Origin: Succinatimonas sp. UBA7265
Lineage (GTDB): Bacteria; Pseudomonadota; Gammaproteobacteria; Enterobacterales; Succinivibrionaceae
Length of the DNA: 64,000 nt
Reading direction: 5' to 3'
NCBI GenBank assembly: GCA_002473165.1
Contig: DKSD01000040.1
Coordinates: forward strand, 8,643 to 72,642
In this document: piece after piece, positions 26,473 through 34,886 of the stretch
How positions within the stretch are numbered: the first letter of the stretch is position 1
How the letters are laid out: each line of letters starts with the position of its first letter
Translations under genes and position numbers: made by a program
Notes under the pieces: model-generated
Database searches by the model: none
The model's input: the letters and a program-made list of their open reading frames with translations, nothing else
What the model was told of the DNA's origin: nothing

Positions 26473-28410
26473 TTACACCCTTTCCTTGACGTTGTTGGTC
26501 TTTTTGATGCAGATGACCGCCATGTCGCTTTCAGGCTGGCGGCGCCCGGCAAACTTTCCGGCGCTGCGGTTGATGCGCATGAGCACGTCGGCTGAGCCCT
26601 CAGACTCCAGGCCTTCCTCGCAGATCGCGCCAAGCTGCTCATCGCCGTAGGTCTTTTCATCCGCAAAATCGCGGATCCTGCGGAAACCTTCGCCGGTGAT
26701 CAGCACGGTATCGCCAAAATCGAGCTTGCCTTTGAAGTTCTCATAAACCTCCTCTGGGTTCTCGAACAGGCCGTGGGCCTTGTTAAACTCAAGCCGCCGC
26801 ACGCCCTGGAGACCGAACTGATAGGGCGCGGAGACGCCGGCCGAGCACATGACGTAATTGCCGGTGTACTCAGAGAGGATCATCACAAAGACTTTAAGCA
26901 CCACTCCGTCATGGTTGCGGGAAATGAGCATGCTGTTGATTGAGGTCAGAGCCTCGGCAGGGCGCAGGCCGTCAAATGCCAGTGCCTTGCGAATAAGCAC
27001 CGAGGTCTCGGTGAGCGCGCGCAGGGCGGGCGCGCCTTTTACCGTGCTGCTGCCCATCATCAGCGCGATGTTGTCCTTGTCCACTCTGAAGATGTCATAG
27101 CAGTCGGTGCAGCCTTTGCGCGAAGGCAGCAGGTAGGAGCCGATGTCCAAAAAGCGCGATGAGGGCAGATCCGCAGGCTTGGGCAGCAGGGCTTTCTGCT
27201 CGCGGGCCAGCTGGGTTTCCACGCCGTCGGCAAACTTGCCCTCGGAGATCTTTTCGGCCTCAGAGAGCCGCTCCTCGGTGCGACGCTCAATGCTGTCGCC
27301 TACCTTGCGAACGGCCTCGGTGAGCGCGACCCTGATCCCCACCGGCACCCGGTGCTGATCGGCAGTGAGCGCTTTTACCGCGTTGTCGGTGTCTTCGGCG
27401 GCGCCCAGCGCCTGATCGCCCAAGGTGCTGATAAAGGCGCTTACCTCATTGGCATCTTTTTCCTCGGCAACCGATGATTTCCGAATGAGCAGGAAGATCA
27501 AGGCCAGCAGGATCAGCCCGGCGCAGCCTGCGGCGATCCCGAAGATCGCGTAAGGCTTGACGATCGGGGAGAGCGGGGTGCCGACGAGCGAGCACAGGGA
27601 ATTCTTGCCGCAGGTGCCGGAGATCAGGTATTCCTTGCCGTTAAGCTCGGCCTTGCGCGAAAAAGCTTCAGGATTGTCTTTGAGCTCTGCGGAGATCCCG
27701 CTTAAATCGGCTCTGAGGCTTGAAAAAACCGTCTCGCCTTTGCGCACGATCAAATAAAGATGATCAATTTCCGCGTTGCGCAGCACGGAGCGCAGGATGT
27801 CATCAAGCTGCGGCTGTTTGGAGGTGTCCGGGGCGTAGCGGCGATCGTCCGGGAATTTTTCAACGTAGAGATAGGTTACGTGCTTGCCGGCCGCCGAATC
27901 CAAAAGGTAGCCGAAATAGGATTTGCCGCCCTGGATAAAGCAGCGGTAACGCTCGGGCAGAACATCGTGCGAGCGCAGGTAGGCATCGAGATCGCCGCGC
28001 ATGTCCTCAGGCACACCCGCGACCTTGGCGCAGCTGTCGCCGTCAGGGAAAGGGGACTGGGAGTAGAAGATCTGGAAGGCGTCGCTGTTGCCGGCAAAAT
28101 AATCAAAGCCTAAAAAGCTTATGGGAGCGATGGAAGGCTCGCCTGCTTTCGAGCTGATATCCCGGGCTTTCTCGCGCACGGAAAAATAGGGAGCTGCGGC
28201 CTTTTCCAGCTCTTTGTCAGCGGCGCGCTGTTTTTTGATGTAGAAAGAGTCAGCGAGGATGTAAAGCGTGCCGGAAAGCGTCTTTTGGGAATCATACTCT
28301 GAGGAGACTGCCTGGGAGCGCAGGAGCAATGCTCCGCACAGGCTTACCGCCGCGGTAAAAGCCAGCGCGCCCGCGAGGACGCAAACCGAGAGAGATGACT
28401 TTAATTTCAC
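26473..28410 (-). CDS. membrane sensor with RsbU/SpoIIE-type PP2C phosphatase domain, metal site eroded
   Basis: The ~645-residue protein has TM1 near residues 5-30, a periplasmic sensor region of about 260 residues with several Cys, and TM2 near 288-310. A cytoplasmic linker with AREQKALLPKP follows, like the helix before RsbU phosphatases, and then a PP2C-type domain (~405-637). Compared with the RsbU pattern, GGDxYD becomes CTDCYD, the Asp of GDVSGKG is Ser (GSSTVKG), YTDG becomes ITGEG and the final DD becomes SD. Two or three metal-binding Asp are thus missing, so it may be a pseudophosphatase sensing and signalling by binding. The GTG at 28410 has an AGGAA site; a TTG at 28455 is an alternative. 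No anti-sigma partner lies adjacent. Confidence 0.7.
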   Translation of the reverse strand: MKLKSSLSVCVLAGALAFTAAVSLCGALLLRSQAVSSEYDSQKTLSGTLYILADSFYIKKQRAADKELEKAAAPYFSVREKARDISSKAGEPSIAPISFLGFDYFAGNSDAFQIFYSQSPFPDGDSCAKVAGVPEDMRGDLDAYLRSHDVLPERYRCFIQGGKSYFGYLLDSAAGKHVTYLYVEKFPDDRRYAPDTSKQPQLDDILRSVLRNAEIDHLYLIVRKGETVFSSLRADLSGISAELKDNPEAFSRKAELNGKEYLISGTCGKNSLCSLVGTPLSPIVKPYAIFGIAAGCAGLILLALIFLLIRKSSVAEEKDANEVSAFISTLGDQALGAAEDTDNAVKALTADQHRVPVGIRVALTEAVRKVGDSIERRTEERLSEAEKISEGKFADGVETQLAREQKALLPKPADLPSSRFLDIGSYLLPSRKGCTDCYDIFRVDKDNIALMMGSSTVKGAPALRALTETSVLIRKALAFDGLRPAEALTSINSMLISRNHDGVVLKVFVMILSEYTGNYVMCSAGVSAPYQFGLQGVRRLEFNKAHGLFENPEEVYENFKGKLDFGDTVLITGEGFRRIRDFADEKTYGDEQLGAICEEGLESEGSADVLMRINRSAGKFAGRRQPESDMAVICIKKTNNVKERV

Positions 28411-28597
28411 TTGAAAAAATTCCTGTTCTTCACGAGATCCCTGCACTGACTTCAAGGACCAACCATGATTTTACATTCATTAATTTTTAAATCAAAGATT
28501 TTTAAGTAAAAACGGCAACGCGGCCCGCAAATTCAGCGCTTCATGCCGCAAACCCTTGCAAGAATGAGACCCAAAGCCGCAAAGTAAGGACGGAAAA

Positions 28598-28627
28598 TTG
28601 GTTTTAAGTTTCTGTTTACATTAGAAT
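28598..28627 (+). promoter_or_regulatory. possible sigma-70 promoter
   Basis: TTGGTT and TAGAAT are separated by 18 bases, placing transcription start about 30 bases before the ATG at 28664. It is a fair but not strong match. Confidence 0.35.
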
Positions 28628-28663
28628 AGAAAAAAACGAAACGTTACATAGAAACAGTTTTTC

Positions 28664-30073
28664 ATGGCACCAGCTAACGAACCCCAGGTCAAGGCCGCTA
28701 AAAACTACACGAAGGGCGGCAAAGAGAAAGAGCCTCAGAAGTTCAAGCGCTCCCGCGACCGCTGCCACATCATCAACATGGTGCCGGTATTCGATCAGCA
28801 CGCCAATGTGCTGTGCTACGCCTTCAGGTACACCGCCGGCACGAAATTCGAGATCGAAAAGCTCGAGCCCAAGCATGTCATGCACGTGCTCATCGGCTAT
28901 TACGTGCGCCGCGCCATGAACATCTTCGTGGGCGACAAAGGCTGCAGCATGGTGCGCCTGCCGCTGGCTCAGGATTCCTTAAAATATTTCGGCCTGCTCA
29001 ACACCCAGCGCTTCATCCTCTACCTTGACGAGCGCCAGGATGTGACGGTTTCCACGCTGCATCAGATCGATCAGATGCACCGCTCGCGCATGCGCATCGC
29101 CTGCGACGTCTACACCGTGATCTACACCAGATGGGCGCAGGCTGTGAAGAACTTCAACTATCTGGTCGTCGACATGAAAGGCGACGTCAACGAGCAGATG
29201 AACCTCGCCTATAACATCCGCGAAAGGGCCCCCTGGCTTAAGATCATCGGCAGGTGTGAGAACATCACGAACTGCCGCGACGCCTTCGCCATGGGCATAG
29301 AGTATGTAAGCTGCTCGGACTTCCCGGCTGAATCGCTGCTCGAGCACGTCAACCGGCAGTACTCCGAGATCTTCCCGGCCGTGTGGTCAGACGTGTGCGC
29401 CGTTTTCAAAGATCATTTGTCTTTAAATCCCGAGAGCGAGCATTTTATCGACATGCTCAGGCGCTATCCGACGCTCAGGAGCAATGTCAAAGAACTGCTC
29501 GAGGTGCTCGCAGCCGATGATCCTGAGGGCGCGAAACTTGCCGAGGAGGCCAAAGCCACATCCTATGAATCCGCGCTCAGCGTGTTCTCCCCGGGCGTGA
29601 TCAGGACTTTGGAGACGGTGCTGTGCCTTAAGCTGCTCGCCTCGCGCTTTGAGCCTGATGAGAGCAGAACGCAGGGGGTCAGCTCATTTGAGCCGCTGAA
29701 ATTCGCGCTCATAGACGGCAGAGCCTGGACGAGCGCGCTTACCGACAAGATGATCACCGAGACCATCCCGATGTTCACGCTGGGGGTGTGCCGCACCTTA
29801 AGCCGCTTTACTGTAAGCCCCGGAGAGCTTAATGATCCGGCCTATACCGATCTTATGGATCTGTGCGCCAAGACCGTTTCAAGATACAAGTCCATCGCCG
29901 CGCTCTCCAAAGGCTATGAGGCGCTGCTTACCAGCAATCTCAATGCCGTGACCGAGCTTGCCAAAGAAGGCTGCTTCACCACGGGTTCGCTATCAGGCAG
30001 CGTCGAGTACGCCATAATATGGACTCAGAAAATCATCAAAGCCTCAGGCGGCTGGAATTATGATGTGGCCTGA
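28664..30073 (+). CDS. degenerate EAL-HDOD (YuxH-like) signalling protein
   Basis: The 469-residue soluble protein shows the outline of the EAL plus HDOD pair (COG3434). MVPVFDQHANVLCYAFRY corresponds to the QPIFD-x-VxGYELL opening, and the middle has FNYLVVDMKGDVN and CSDFPAE where the EAL barrel strands would be. No EAL motif or catalytic acid set is present, so it cannot hydrolyse c-di-GMP. The C-terminal half, from about 260, resembles HDOD: DMLRRYPTLRSNVKELLEV and later MFTLGVCRTLSRF. A basic Lys-rich N-terminus (residues 9-30) is unusual. It is probably a scaffold or ligand-binding regulator within this signalling-rich region. Divergent from the phosphatase-like gene. Confidence 0.65.
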   Translation: MAPANEPQVKAAKNYTKGGKEKEPQKFKRSRDRCHIINMVPVFDQHANVLCYAFRYTAGTKFEIEKLEPKHVMHVLIGYYVRRAMNIFVGDKGCSMVRLPLAQDSLKYFGLLNTQRFILYLDERQDVTVSTLHQIDQMHRSRMRIACDVYTVIYTRWAQAVKNFNYLVVDMKGDVNEQMNLAYNIRERAPWLKIIGRCENITNCRDAFAMGIEYVSCSDFPAESLLEHVNRQYSEIFPAVWSDVCAVFKDHLSLNPESEHFIDMLRRYPTLRSNVKELLEVLAADDPEGAKLAEEAKATSYESALSVFSPGVIRTLETVLCLKLLASRFEPDESRTQGVSSFEPLKFALIDGRAWTSALTDKMITETIPMFTLGVCRTLSRFTVSPGELNDPAYTDLMDLCAKTVSRYKSIAALSKGYEALLTSNLNAVTELAKEGCFTTGSLSGSVEYAIIWTQKIIKASGGWNYDVA

Positions 30074-30086
30074 ACGGAGGTATGAC

Positions 30087-30380
30087 ATGTCCAAAATCCT
30101 GACCGCCGCATTGGCAGCCGCGCTGCTCTGCGCCGCTCCGCAGGCTTTTGCAGGAGAGCAGGGCAAAACCGCGGTGCAAAGCCCGACGAGCACCATTGAG
30201 GAAACCGATGATTACGTCCACATCCACGTGGGCGCTGCGGACAAGAGCATCGTCCCCAAAGGCGGCGAGAGCCAGCCTTATGTGCTGCCCTCTGACGGCT
30301 GCGGCTATGACGGGTGCTATGATGACGATCCGCGCTGGCGCGAGCGCGAACATCACCGCGACCGTCATTACGGCAACTGA
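30087..30380 (+). CDS. small exported protein, unknown
   Basis: The protein (97 aa) begins at 30087, six bases after GGAGG. It has a clear Sec signal peptide, with likely cleavage after QAFA (residues 19-22). The mature part is about 75 residues, polar, ending in an acidic stretch with two Cys (GCGYDGCYDDD) followed by a His/Arg-rich tail. That tail could bind metal, though nothing proves it. It lies 13 bases after the EAL-HDOD-like gene and is probably co-transcribed with it and the next small membrane protein. I do not recognise a family. Confidence 0.75.
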   Translation: MSKILTAALAAALLCAAPQAFAGEQGKTAVQSPTSTIEETDDYVHIHVGAADKSIVPKGGESQPYVLPSDGCGYDGCYDDDPRWREREHHRDRHYGN

Positions 30381-30396
30381 TTAAAAGGCCCTTAAT

Positions 30397-30693
30397 ATGC
30401 TCGTGCTCATTGTCCTGCTGCTGTTCTCTTTTACTCTCTTTGCGCTGATGGCAGGGCGCGGGGCCGTGATCTATATGTCGCTGGTGTTAAGCCCGCTGCT
30501 TACCGCCATCGGAGGCACGGCGATCACGGATGTCGTGCTGAAAATAGCGTTCCCCTCAGCCGCGACCGGAACGGCGCTGCTCATAGCCTTTGCCCTGTGG
30601 CTTGCCGCGGGCTTCGGGCTGTTTTTCGTGCTGCTTAAAAAAGGCTCGCTGCGCAGCGTCAGGATCTCGCTGCGCGATCTGCTGCACCGCTGA
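30397..30693 (+). CDS. small inner-membrane protein, unknown
   Basis: The 98-residue protein has about three hydrophobic segments (residues 1-22, 25-45 and 58-80) and a basic cytoplasmic tail, KKGSLRSVRISLRDLLHR. It begins 16 bases after the small exported protein and ends before a terminator-like hairpin. I do not recognise it; the layout suggests it shares a transcript with the two genes upstream. Confidence 0.7.
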   Translation: MLVLIVLLLFSFTLFALMAGRGAVIYMSLVLSPLLTAIGGTAITDVVLKIAFPSAATGTALLIAFALWLAAGFGLFFVLLKKGSLRSVRISLRDLLHR

Positions 30694-30717
30694 TTTCCTA
30701 AACTTTCCGCTATAATG

Positions 30718-30740
30718 GCCGCCACTTGAGCGGCTTTTTT
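30718..30740 (+). terminator. intrinsic terminator overlapping the next gene's promoter
   Basis: GCCGC-CACTTGA-GCGGC is followed by six T. A TATAAT at 30711-30716 directly precedes it, so the same bases may both end the upstream unit and form the start of the EamA gene's leader. Confidence 0.65.
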
Positions 30741-30747
30741 GTCTGTT

Positions 30748-31650
30748 ATGGATCCCCGTACTTTCTTTAAGATGCACCTGTCGGTGTTCATCGCCGGCTT
30801 CACCGGGCTGTTCGGCCGCCTGGTGGCGCTCAACGCCTTTTGGATCGTCTTCTTTCGCATCGTGTTAGGCGGCGGGTGCTTCCTGCTCTACATGGTCAAA
30901 ACCAAAAGGCTGCGGCGTTTTGCTTTGGGGGTGACGCTCGCGTCCATGGGCACCGGCGCGCTGCTGGCGCTGCACCTGAGCCTGTTTTACGTCTCCATCA
31001 AGTTCTCTAACATCTCAATAGGCGTGCTGACGATCTCCTCCATCAGCTTCTTTATCGCGATCCTCGAGCCGTTCATCAACCGCCGCCGCTTTCTGCTCTC
31101 CGATGTGGCCTTCAGCCTCATCGGCATGGCAGGACTGCTGTTTATCTTCCACTTCGACACCCGTTACCGCCTGGGCATCGCTGTGGGCTTCCTCTGCGCC
31201 TTCTTTTCAGCCATGTACAGCATCTTCAACAAGAAGATCGTCGCCTCAGGGCGCATGGACAACTACAACATGCTCAACTTGCAGTTTGGCGGTGCGCTGG
31301 CCGCGATGTGCGTGATCCTGCCAATTTACCGCCTTGCTTCAGGCGGCTGGGATCTGTTCTTCAGGCCCGTGGATTTCTTCTGGCTCTTCTGGGCGGGTAC
31401 CGTGTGCACGGCCGGCATGTATCTGTTGCAGCTCCAGGTGCTGCACAAGGTCTCGGCGTTCACGCTCATGCTCACGTATAACCTTGAGCCGGTGTACACC
31501 ATCATCCTGGCCATGCTGATCTTCAATGAAAACCGCGAGCTCAACTTCTCGTTCTATGTGGGGCTGACGCTCATTGTGCTCTCAGTGGGGCTCAAGAGCC
31601 TGAAACTGCACCGCACCCGCAGCCTCGATCCCGGCCTGAAAAAAGCCTGA
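30748..31650 (+). CDS. DMT-superfamily transporter (EamA domains)
   Basis: The protein (300 aa) has ten predicted membrane helices forming two EamA repeats. Typical blocks are FFRIVLGGGCFLLY, FYVSIKFSNISIGVL and, in the second repeat, VSAFTLMLTYNLEPVYTIILAM. EamA proteins usually export metabolites or amino acids. The ATG at 30748 is preferred to a TTG nine bases upstream. The gene has a TATAAT just upstream. It is not closely like the EamA pair at 43-45 kb, which share a different pattern. Confidence 0.88.
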   Translation: MDPRTFFKMHLSVFIAGFTGLFGRLVALNAFWIVFFRIVLGGGCFLLYMVKTKRLRRFALGVTLASMGTGALLALHLSLFYVSIKFSNISIGVLTISSISFFIAILEPFINRRRFLLSDVAFSLIGMAGLLFIFHFDTRYRLGIAVGFLCAFFSAMYSIFNKKIVASGRMDNYNMLNLQFGGALAAMCVILPIYRLASGGWDLFFRPVDFFWLFWAGTVCTAGMYLLQLQVLHKVSAFTLMLTYNLEPVYTIILAMLIFNENRELNFSFYVGLTLIVLSVGLKSLKLHRTRSLDPGLKKA

Positions 31651-31734
31651 ATGGCGGGCAGGGTAAAGCGACGGCAGGGTGATCCGGGCAAAGCGGTTCT
31701 GCAAAAACGGAAAAGGGCAGGGGAGAGAAAAAAA

Positions 31735-31872
31735 TCAGAGCGTGAACGGCAGGCTTAAGAAATAAACCGCAAGCACGTACGCATCAACAAGCAGCATGGA
31801 GGAGACGAGGAAACAGGACTTCTTCGTTGCCGAAAGCATCTGCAATAACGAGGAAAACTTAAACTGCCCCAC
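31735..31872 (-). CDS. possible small membrane protein (45 aa)
   Basis: On the minus strand a GTG at 31872, eight bases after AGGAC, opens a 45-codon frame; an ATG at 31839 would give 34 residues. The product has a polar start, MGQFKFSSLLQM, and one hydrophobic segment over the last ~20 residues, like known small membrane proteins. A CRP-like palindrome lies about 95 bases upstream and a weak promoter (TTGAGG, 16 bp, TAGACT) sits between. Coding is not proved: the frame is short and no family is recognised. Confidence 0.35.
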   Translation of the reverse strand: MGQFKFSSLLQMLSATKKSCFLVSSMLLVDAYVLAVYFLSLPFTL

Positions 31873-31965
31873 GCGTGCGTGTCCTGTGCGAATTAAAACA
31901 AACCGCGGTTAGTCTACTACACTGCTCCGCCTCCTCAAATCGCTCAGACAACTGAACAGCGGGAT

Positions 31966-31981
31966 TGTGATCTCGCTCACA
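31966..31981. promoter_or_regulatory. CRP-like binding site
   Basis: TGTGA-TCTCGC-TCACA is a perfect match to the CRP half-site palindrome with the correct six-base spacer. Its centre lies about 70 bp upstream of the predicted start of a minus-strand transcript for the possible 45-aa protein, a class I distance. It could also act on the plus strand. Confidence 0.65.
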
Positions 31982-32319
31982 TGTAAATTCAGCTGATGTC
32001 TGACTGCCATGCTGATACCGGATCAGCCTCGATTTAAGGGTCTTTGTACAAAATTTAACATAATATAAATTATACGAAGTTATTACGGGGCACAGAGGGA
32101 TCTGTGAAATACCGCAACAAAACCGTTTATGAAACTGATGAAAGATCCCTCGCTTGCGCTTTCTTCGGCTAAGCCAGTCGCAAACGCTTCCGGGATCAGC
32201 CCGCTTCAGCTTTTTAACCGGCTGGAAAGCTTTCTATGCAGTGCCTTGGTGTTCTATGCGGATCCATCGCGCTTTTTTTAAATGGTGTCCAATCTGCTGC
32301 AAAATTTCACCTGGAAATG
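31982..32319. other. intergenic region with long-range inverted repeat
   Basis: No convincing gene is seen. GAGGGATC at 32095-32102 and GATCCCTC at 32144-32151 form an 8-bp inverted repeat across 41 bases. An AT-rich tract at 32044-32075 has -10-like sequences. The region may carry a leader or another small RNA. Confidence 0.35.
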
Positions 32320-32348
32320 TTGACAGTACCGCACATTGTGCCTACTAT
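32320..32348 (+). promoter_or_regulatory. sigma-70 promoter of small RNA candidate
   Basis: A perfect TTGACA (32320-32325) is followed at exactly 17 bp by TACTAT (32343-32348). It is the best -35/-10 pair I saw in the window. Confidence 0.75.
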
Positions 32349-32354
32349 AACTAC

Positions 32355-32413
32355 AAACGTTTCATATTTTTCGCCTCATATTTAACCCCGATCCTGGATC
32401 GGGGCTTTTTTTT
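32355..32413 (+). ncRNA. candidate small RNA, about 59 nt
   Basis: Transcription from the strong promoter would start near 32355 and end at a strong terminator (stem CCCCGATC/GATCGGGG at 32386-32404, then eight T to 32413). The ~30 bases before the stem are U- and A-rich (TTTCATATTTTTCGCC), single-stranded and like an Hfq-binding seed region. No ribosome site or start codon is present. It ends about 180 bases before the first EIIC-EAL gene. It could also be a constitutive attenuated leader of that gene. It does not match any small RNA I know. Confidence 0.6.
32386..32413 (+). terminator. intrinsic terminator of small RNA candidate
   Basis: CCCCGATC-CTG-GATCGGGG is followed by C and eight T, a textbook Rho-independent terminator. 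Confidence 0.85.
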
Positions 32414-32593
32414 GCTGTCGCAGTGAAAGCGAATTTCTTTTCCTGTGATTAAGCATGCAAATTTGTATATTTCAAGCGGTTAGAATTGAAACAGTGAGCA
32501 TCCGGCACCTGTAATCCGGTTGATTTCCATTTAAATTGCGCTAAAACAGGATCAGAAAAAGGCGTTTGCAGCGCCGTTTAATCAGGAAGAAAG

Positions 32594-34765
32594 ATGAAAG
32601 CAAGCGGCGTCTCGCTGCCAGACCCCGGCACTCCCAAAGGGCTTACCTGGCACTTGCGCGAAAAACTGTTTGATCTGACGGACGCTTTCGCCAGAAACCG
32701 CTTGTTGCGCGGCATCTGCGGCGGCGTGATCTGCCTGATCCCGCTCATCATCATCAACGCGTTCTTCCAGTTCGTCTTAAGTTTTCCGAACGCGCATTAC
32801 CAGACCTGGCTGTTCAACGACGGCAACTGGCTGCGCTTTGTGTTGCTGCGTGCAACTGAGGCCTCCGGCAACTACAACTCGCTGCTTTTGGCCATCGCCG
32901 CAGGCTTCTGCTGCGGCCGCGAGTACCGCCTGCCCCTGTACAAGGCGCTGCTTCTGGCGCTGATTTCAGTCGTGAGCTTTGGCATCCTCACCCAGCTCAA
33001 GCCTGAGTACATGGATCCGCACGGCATGTTCACCTGTGTGCTGGCTGCCCTCATCAGCACCTTCTTATACCTGCGCGTCGACAGCACGGTAGGCAAAAAA
33101 ACCGAAAAAGCTCTAAGCCGCATCCCGCCAAGACTTAAGGAAGCTCTGGCCTCGATCCCGCCTTTTGTAATCGTGACGCTCGTCGTAGGCTTCCTGCAGC
33201 TCTTCATCGTCTTTGTCACCGGCCATGACACCATCCAGGATCTCATAGCTCAGGCGGCGACCGCATTTTTCACCGATCTCTACCACCAGCCGCTCATCTG
33301 CGGGTCTGTCTACTCTTTTGTCACCCAGTGCCTGTGGTTTGTCGCCATCAACGGGCAGAACGTCTTAAACGAAATAAATGACGTTTATTTTGACGATCTG
33401 CTCACCGAGAACATCCTGGCCTGGAACGCCGGGGCGCAGCCGGTGCACATCATCAACCGCGCCTTCAACGAGAGTTTCGTGACTTTAGGCGGCGCCGGCG
33501 CGATCTTCGGATTAACGCTCGCGGTGCTGCTCGTAAGCCGCTCGCACGCCTCAAGGCGCCTGGGGATCTTCTCGCTGCCTTGCAACTGCATCGGCGTCTC
33601 CGAGATCATAGTCTTCGGCCTGCCGGCTGTCGCCAACCCCATCATGTTTATCCCCTTCGCGCTCGTCCCTCAGGTAAACATCATCATCGCCTACTTAGGC
33701 ACGGCGGCGGGTTTCATCCCGGTGGCTCACGCCGAAAGCGCCTGGACGACGCCGGTCTTCTTAAATTCCTATATCGCGACCGGATCTCTGGCAGGCCCCC
33801 TGCTCCAGCTTTTCCTGATCCTCATCGACACCGGCCTCTACATCCCCTTTGTGATGCTCAATGATCAGAGGCGCCTGCGCCACCACAGCGATCAGCTAAA
33901 GGATCTCACCAGATGGTGCCAGAAACAGGAAGAGCTCCGCCAGGGCCTGAACATTACGCGCGCCTCGCTGAGCCTGCAGCTGTTTGCCACCTCGCTGGCA
34001 ACCGATCTGCTCGATGCCATCAACAACCGCGATCCGGCGCTGCACCTGGTCTACCAGCCCCAGTTCCGCATCGACGGCAAGTGCATCGGCTCCGAGGCGC
34101 TGCTGCGCTGGAACCACCCGCGCCTGGGACTCGTGTACCCGCCGCTCATCATCGCTTTGGCCCGCTACGGCAGTTTCCTCGATCTGCTCGAGGAGAAAGT
34201 CTTCATGGAAGCAGGCCAGGCCATTTACGATGTCGCCAACCGCTCGTCGCGCCGCCACTTTAAGATCTCCGTGAACATCACCGGCGAATCTCTGGGTTCC
34301 GACGATGTCCTCAAGATGGTCGACAAAACGGTTAAGAAATGGCAGATCGATCCTGAGATGCTGTGGATAGAAATCACCGAGCAGGACGCCTTCGACAGCT
34401 CGGTGCTGGCGCTGCAGCGCTTCCACACGCTGCGCGATCGCGGCCATAAGCTGCTCATCGATGATTTCGGCATGGGTCAGACCTCAGTGCGCTACCTGCA
34501 GTCAACGTCATTTGACGCCGTGAAGCTTGACGGCTCCATCACCCGCCACGCGGTGGACGACGTGCACAGCCGCCAGATCATCCGCTCGCTGGCCTCTATG
34601 TGCGCCGAGATGAACATGCTGGTGATCGCCGAATACGTTGAGACCCCGGAACAGCGCAATGTGCTGCACACCTTAGGCTGCAACCTCTTCCAGGGTTACC
34701 TGTATTCAAGGCCGGTGAGCTCCGCGGATTTCACCGAGCTCATCAGGATGCGCGGTATAGACTGA
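32594..34765 (+). CDS. PTS EIIC-EAL fusion protein 1 (c-di-GMP phosphodiesterase)
   Basis: Residues ~35-425 are a lactose/cellobiose-type PTS EIIC membrane domain like ChbC: LGGAGAIFGLTLA, FGLPAVANPIMFIPF, WTTPVFLNSYIATG. Residues ~470-720 are an EAL domain with every catalytic residue: E501-A-L, N561, E593, D623-D624, K644, E680 and Q700. The EIIC part has changes at sugar-contact motifs: GIHG becomes AING (N253) and INEP becomes VSEI (336-338). No EIIA or EIIB domain is fused or nearby. The protein probably senses a sugar in the membrane and controls c-di-GMP breakdown inside, without PTS transport. AGGAAG is the ribosome site. Paralogues follow at 34887 and 38067. Confidence 0.9.
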   Translation: MKASGVSLPDPGTPKGLTWHLREKLFDLTDAFARNRLLRGICGGVICLIPLIIINAFFQFVLSFPNAHYQTWLFNDGNWLRFVLLRATEASGNYNSLLLAIAAGFCCGREYRLPLYKALLLALISVVSFGILTQLKPEYMDPHGMFTCVLAALISTFLYLRVDSTVGKKTEKALSRIPPRLKEALASIPPFVIVTLVVGFLQLFIVFVTGHDTIQDLIAQAATAFFTDLYHQPLICGSVYSFVTQCLWFVAINGQNVLNEINDVYFDDLLTENILAWNAGAQPVHIINRAFNESFVTLGGAGAIFGLTLAVLLVSRSHASRRLGIFSLPCNCIGVSEIIVFGLPAVANPIMFIPFALVPQVNIIIAYLGTAAGFIPVAHAESAWTTPVFLNSYIATGSLAGPLLQLFLILIDTGLYIPFVMLNDQRRLRHHSDQLKDLTRWCQKQEELRQGLNITRASLSLQLFATSLATDLLDAINNRDPALHLVYQPQFRIDGKCIGSEALLRWNHPRLGLVYPPLIIALARYGSFLDLLEEKVFMEAGQAIYDVANRSSRRHFKISVNITGESLGSDDVLKMVDKTVKKWQIDPEMLWIEITEQDAFDSSVLALQRFHTLRDRGHKLLIDDFGMGQTSVRYLQSTSFDAVKLDGSITRHAVDDVHSRQIIRSLASMCAEMNMLVIAEYVETPEQRNVLHTLGCNLFQGYLYSRPVSSADFTELIRMRGID

Positions 34766-34823
34766 AGCAAAAATCAGGCAAGGCTCATGCTTTATTTACA
34801 CAACTGTTCCTGAGACAACTGCG

Positions 34824-34854
34824 TTTCAGTTAAGATAAACAGCACAACTATAAT
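34824..34854 (+). promoter_or_regulatory. possible promoter of EIIC-EAL gene 2
   Basis: A consensus TATAAT (34849-34854) lies about 30 bases before the ATG. The best -35, TTTCAG, is at 19 bp spacing, so the match is partial. It suggests that gene 2 can be expressed apart from gene 1. Confidence 0.4.
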
Positions 34855-34886
34855 TATTTACAAACAGATTGGTTCCTAACTTCTAA

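Noticed and set aside
32154..32426. 90-codon plus-strand frame in the long intergenic region
   Set aside because: It runs through the strong promoter and the terminator of the small RNA candidate, has no ribosome site and no domain.
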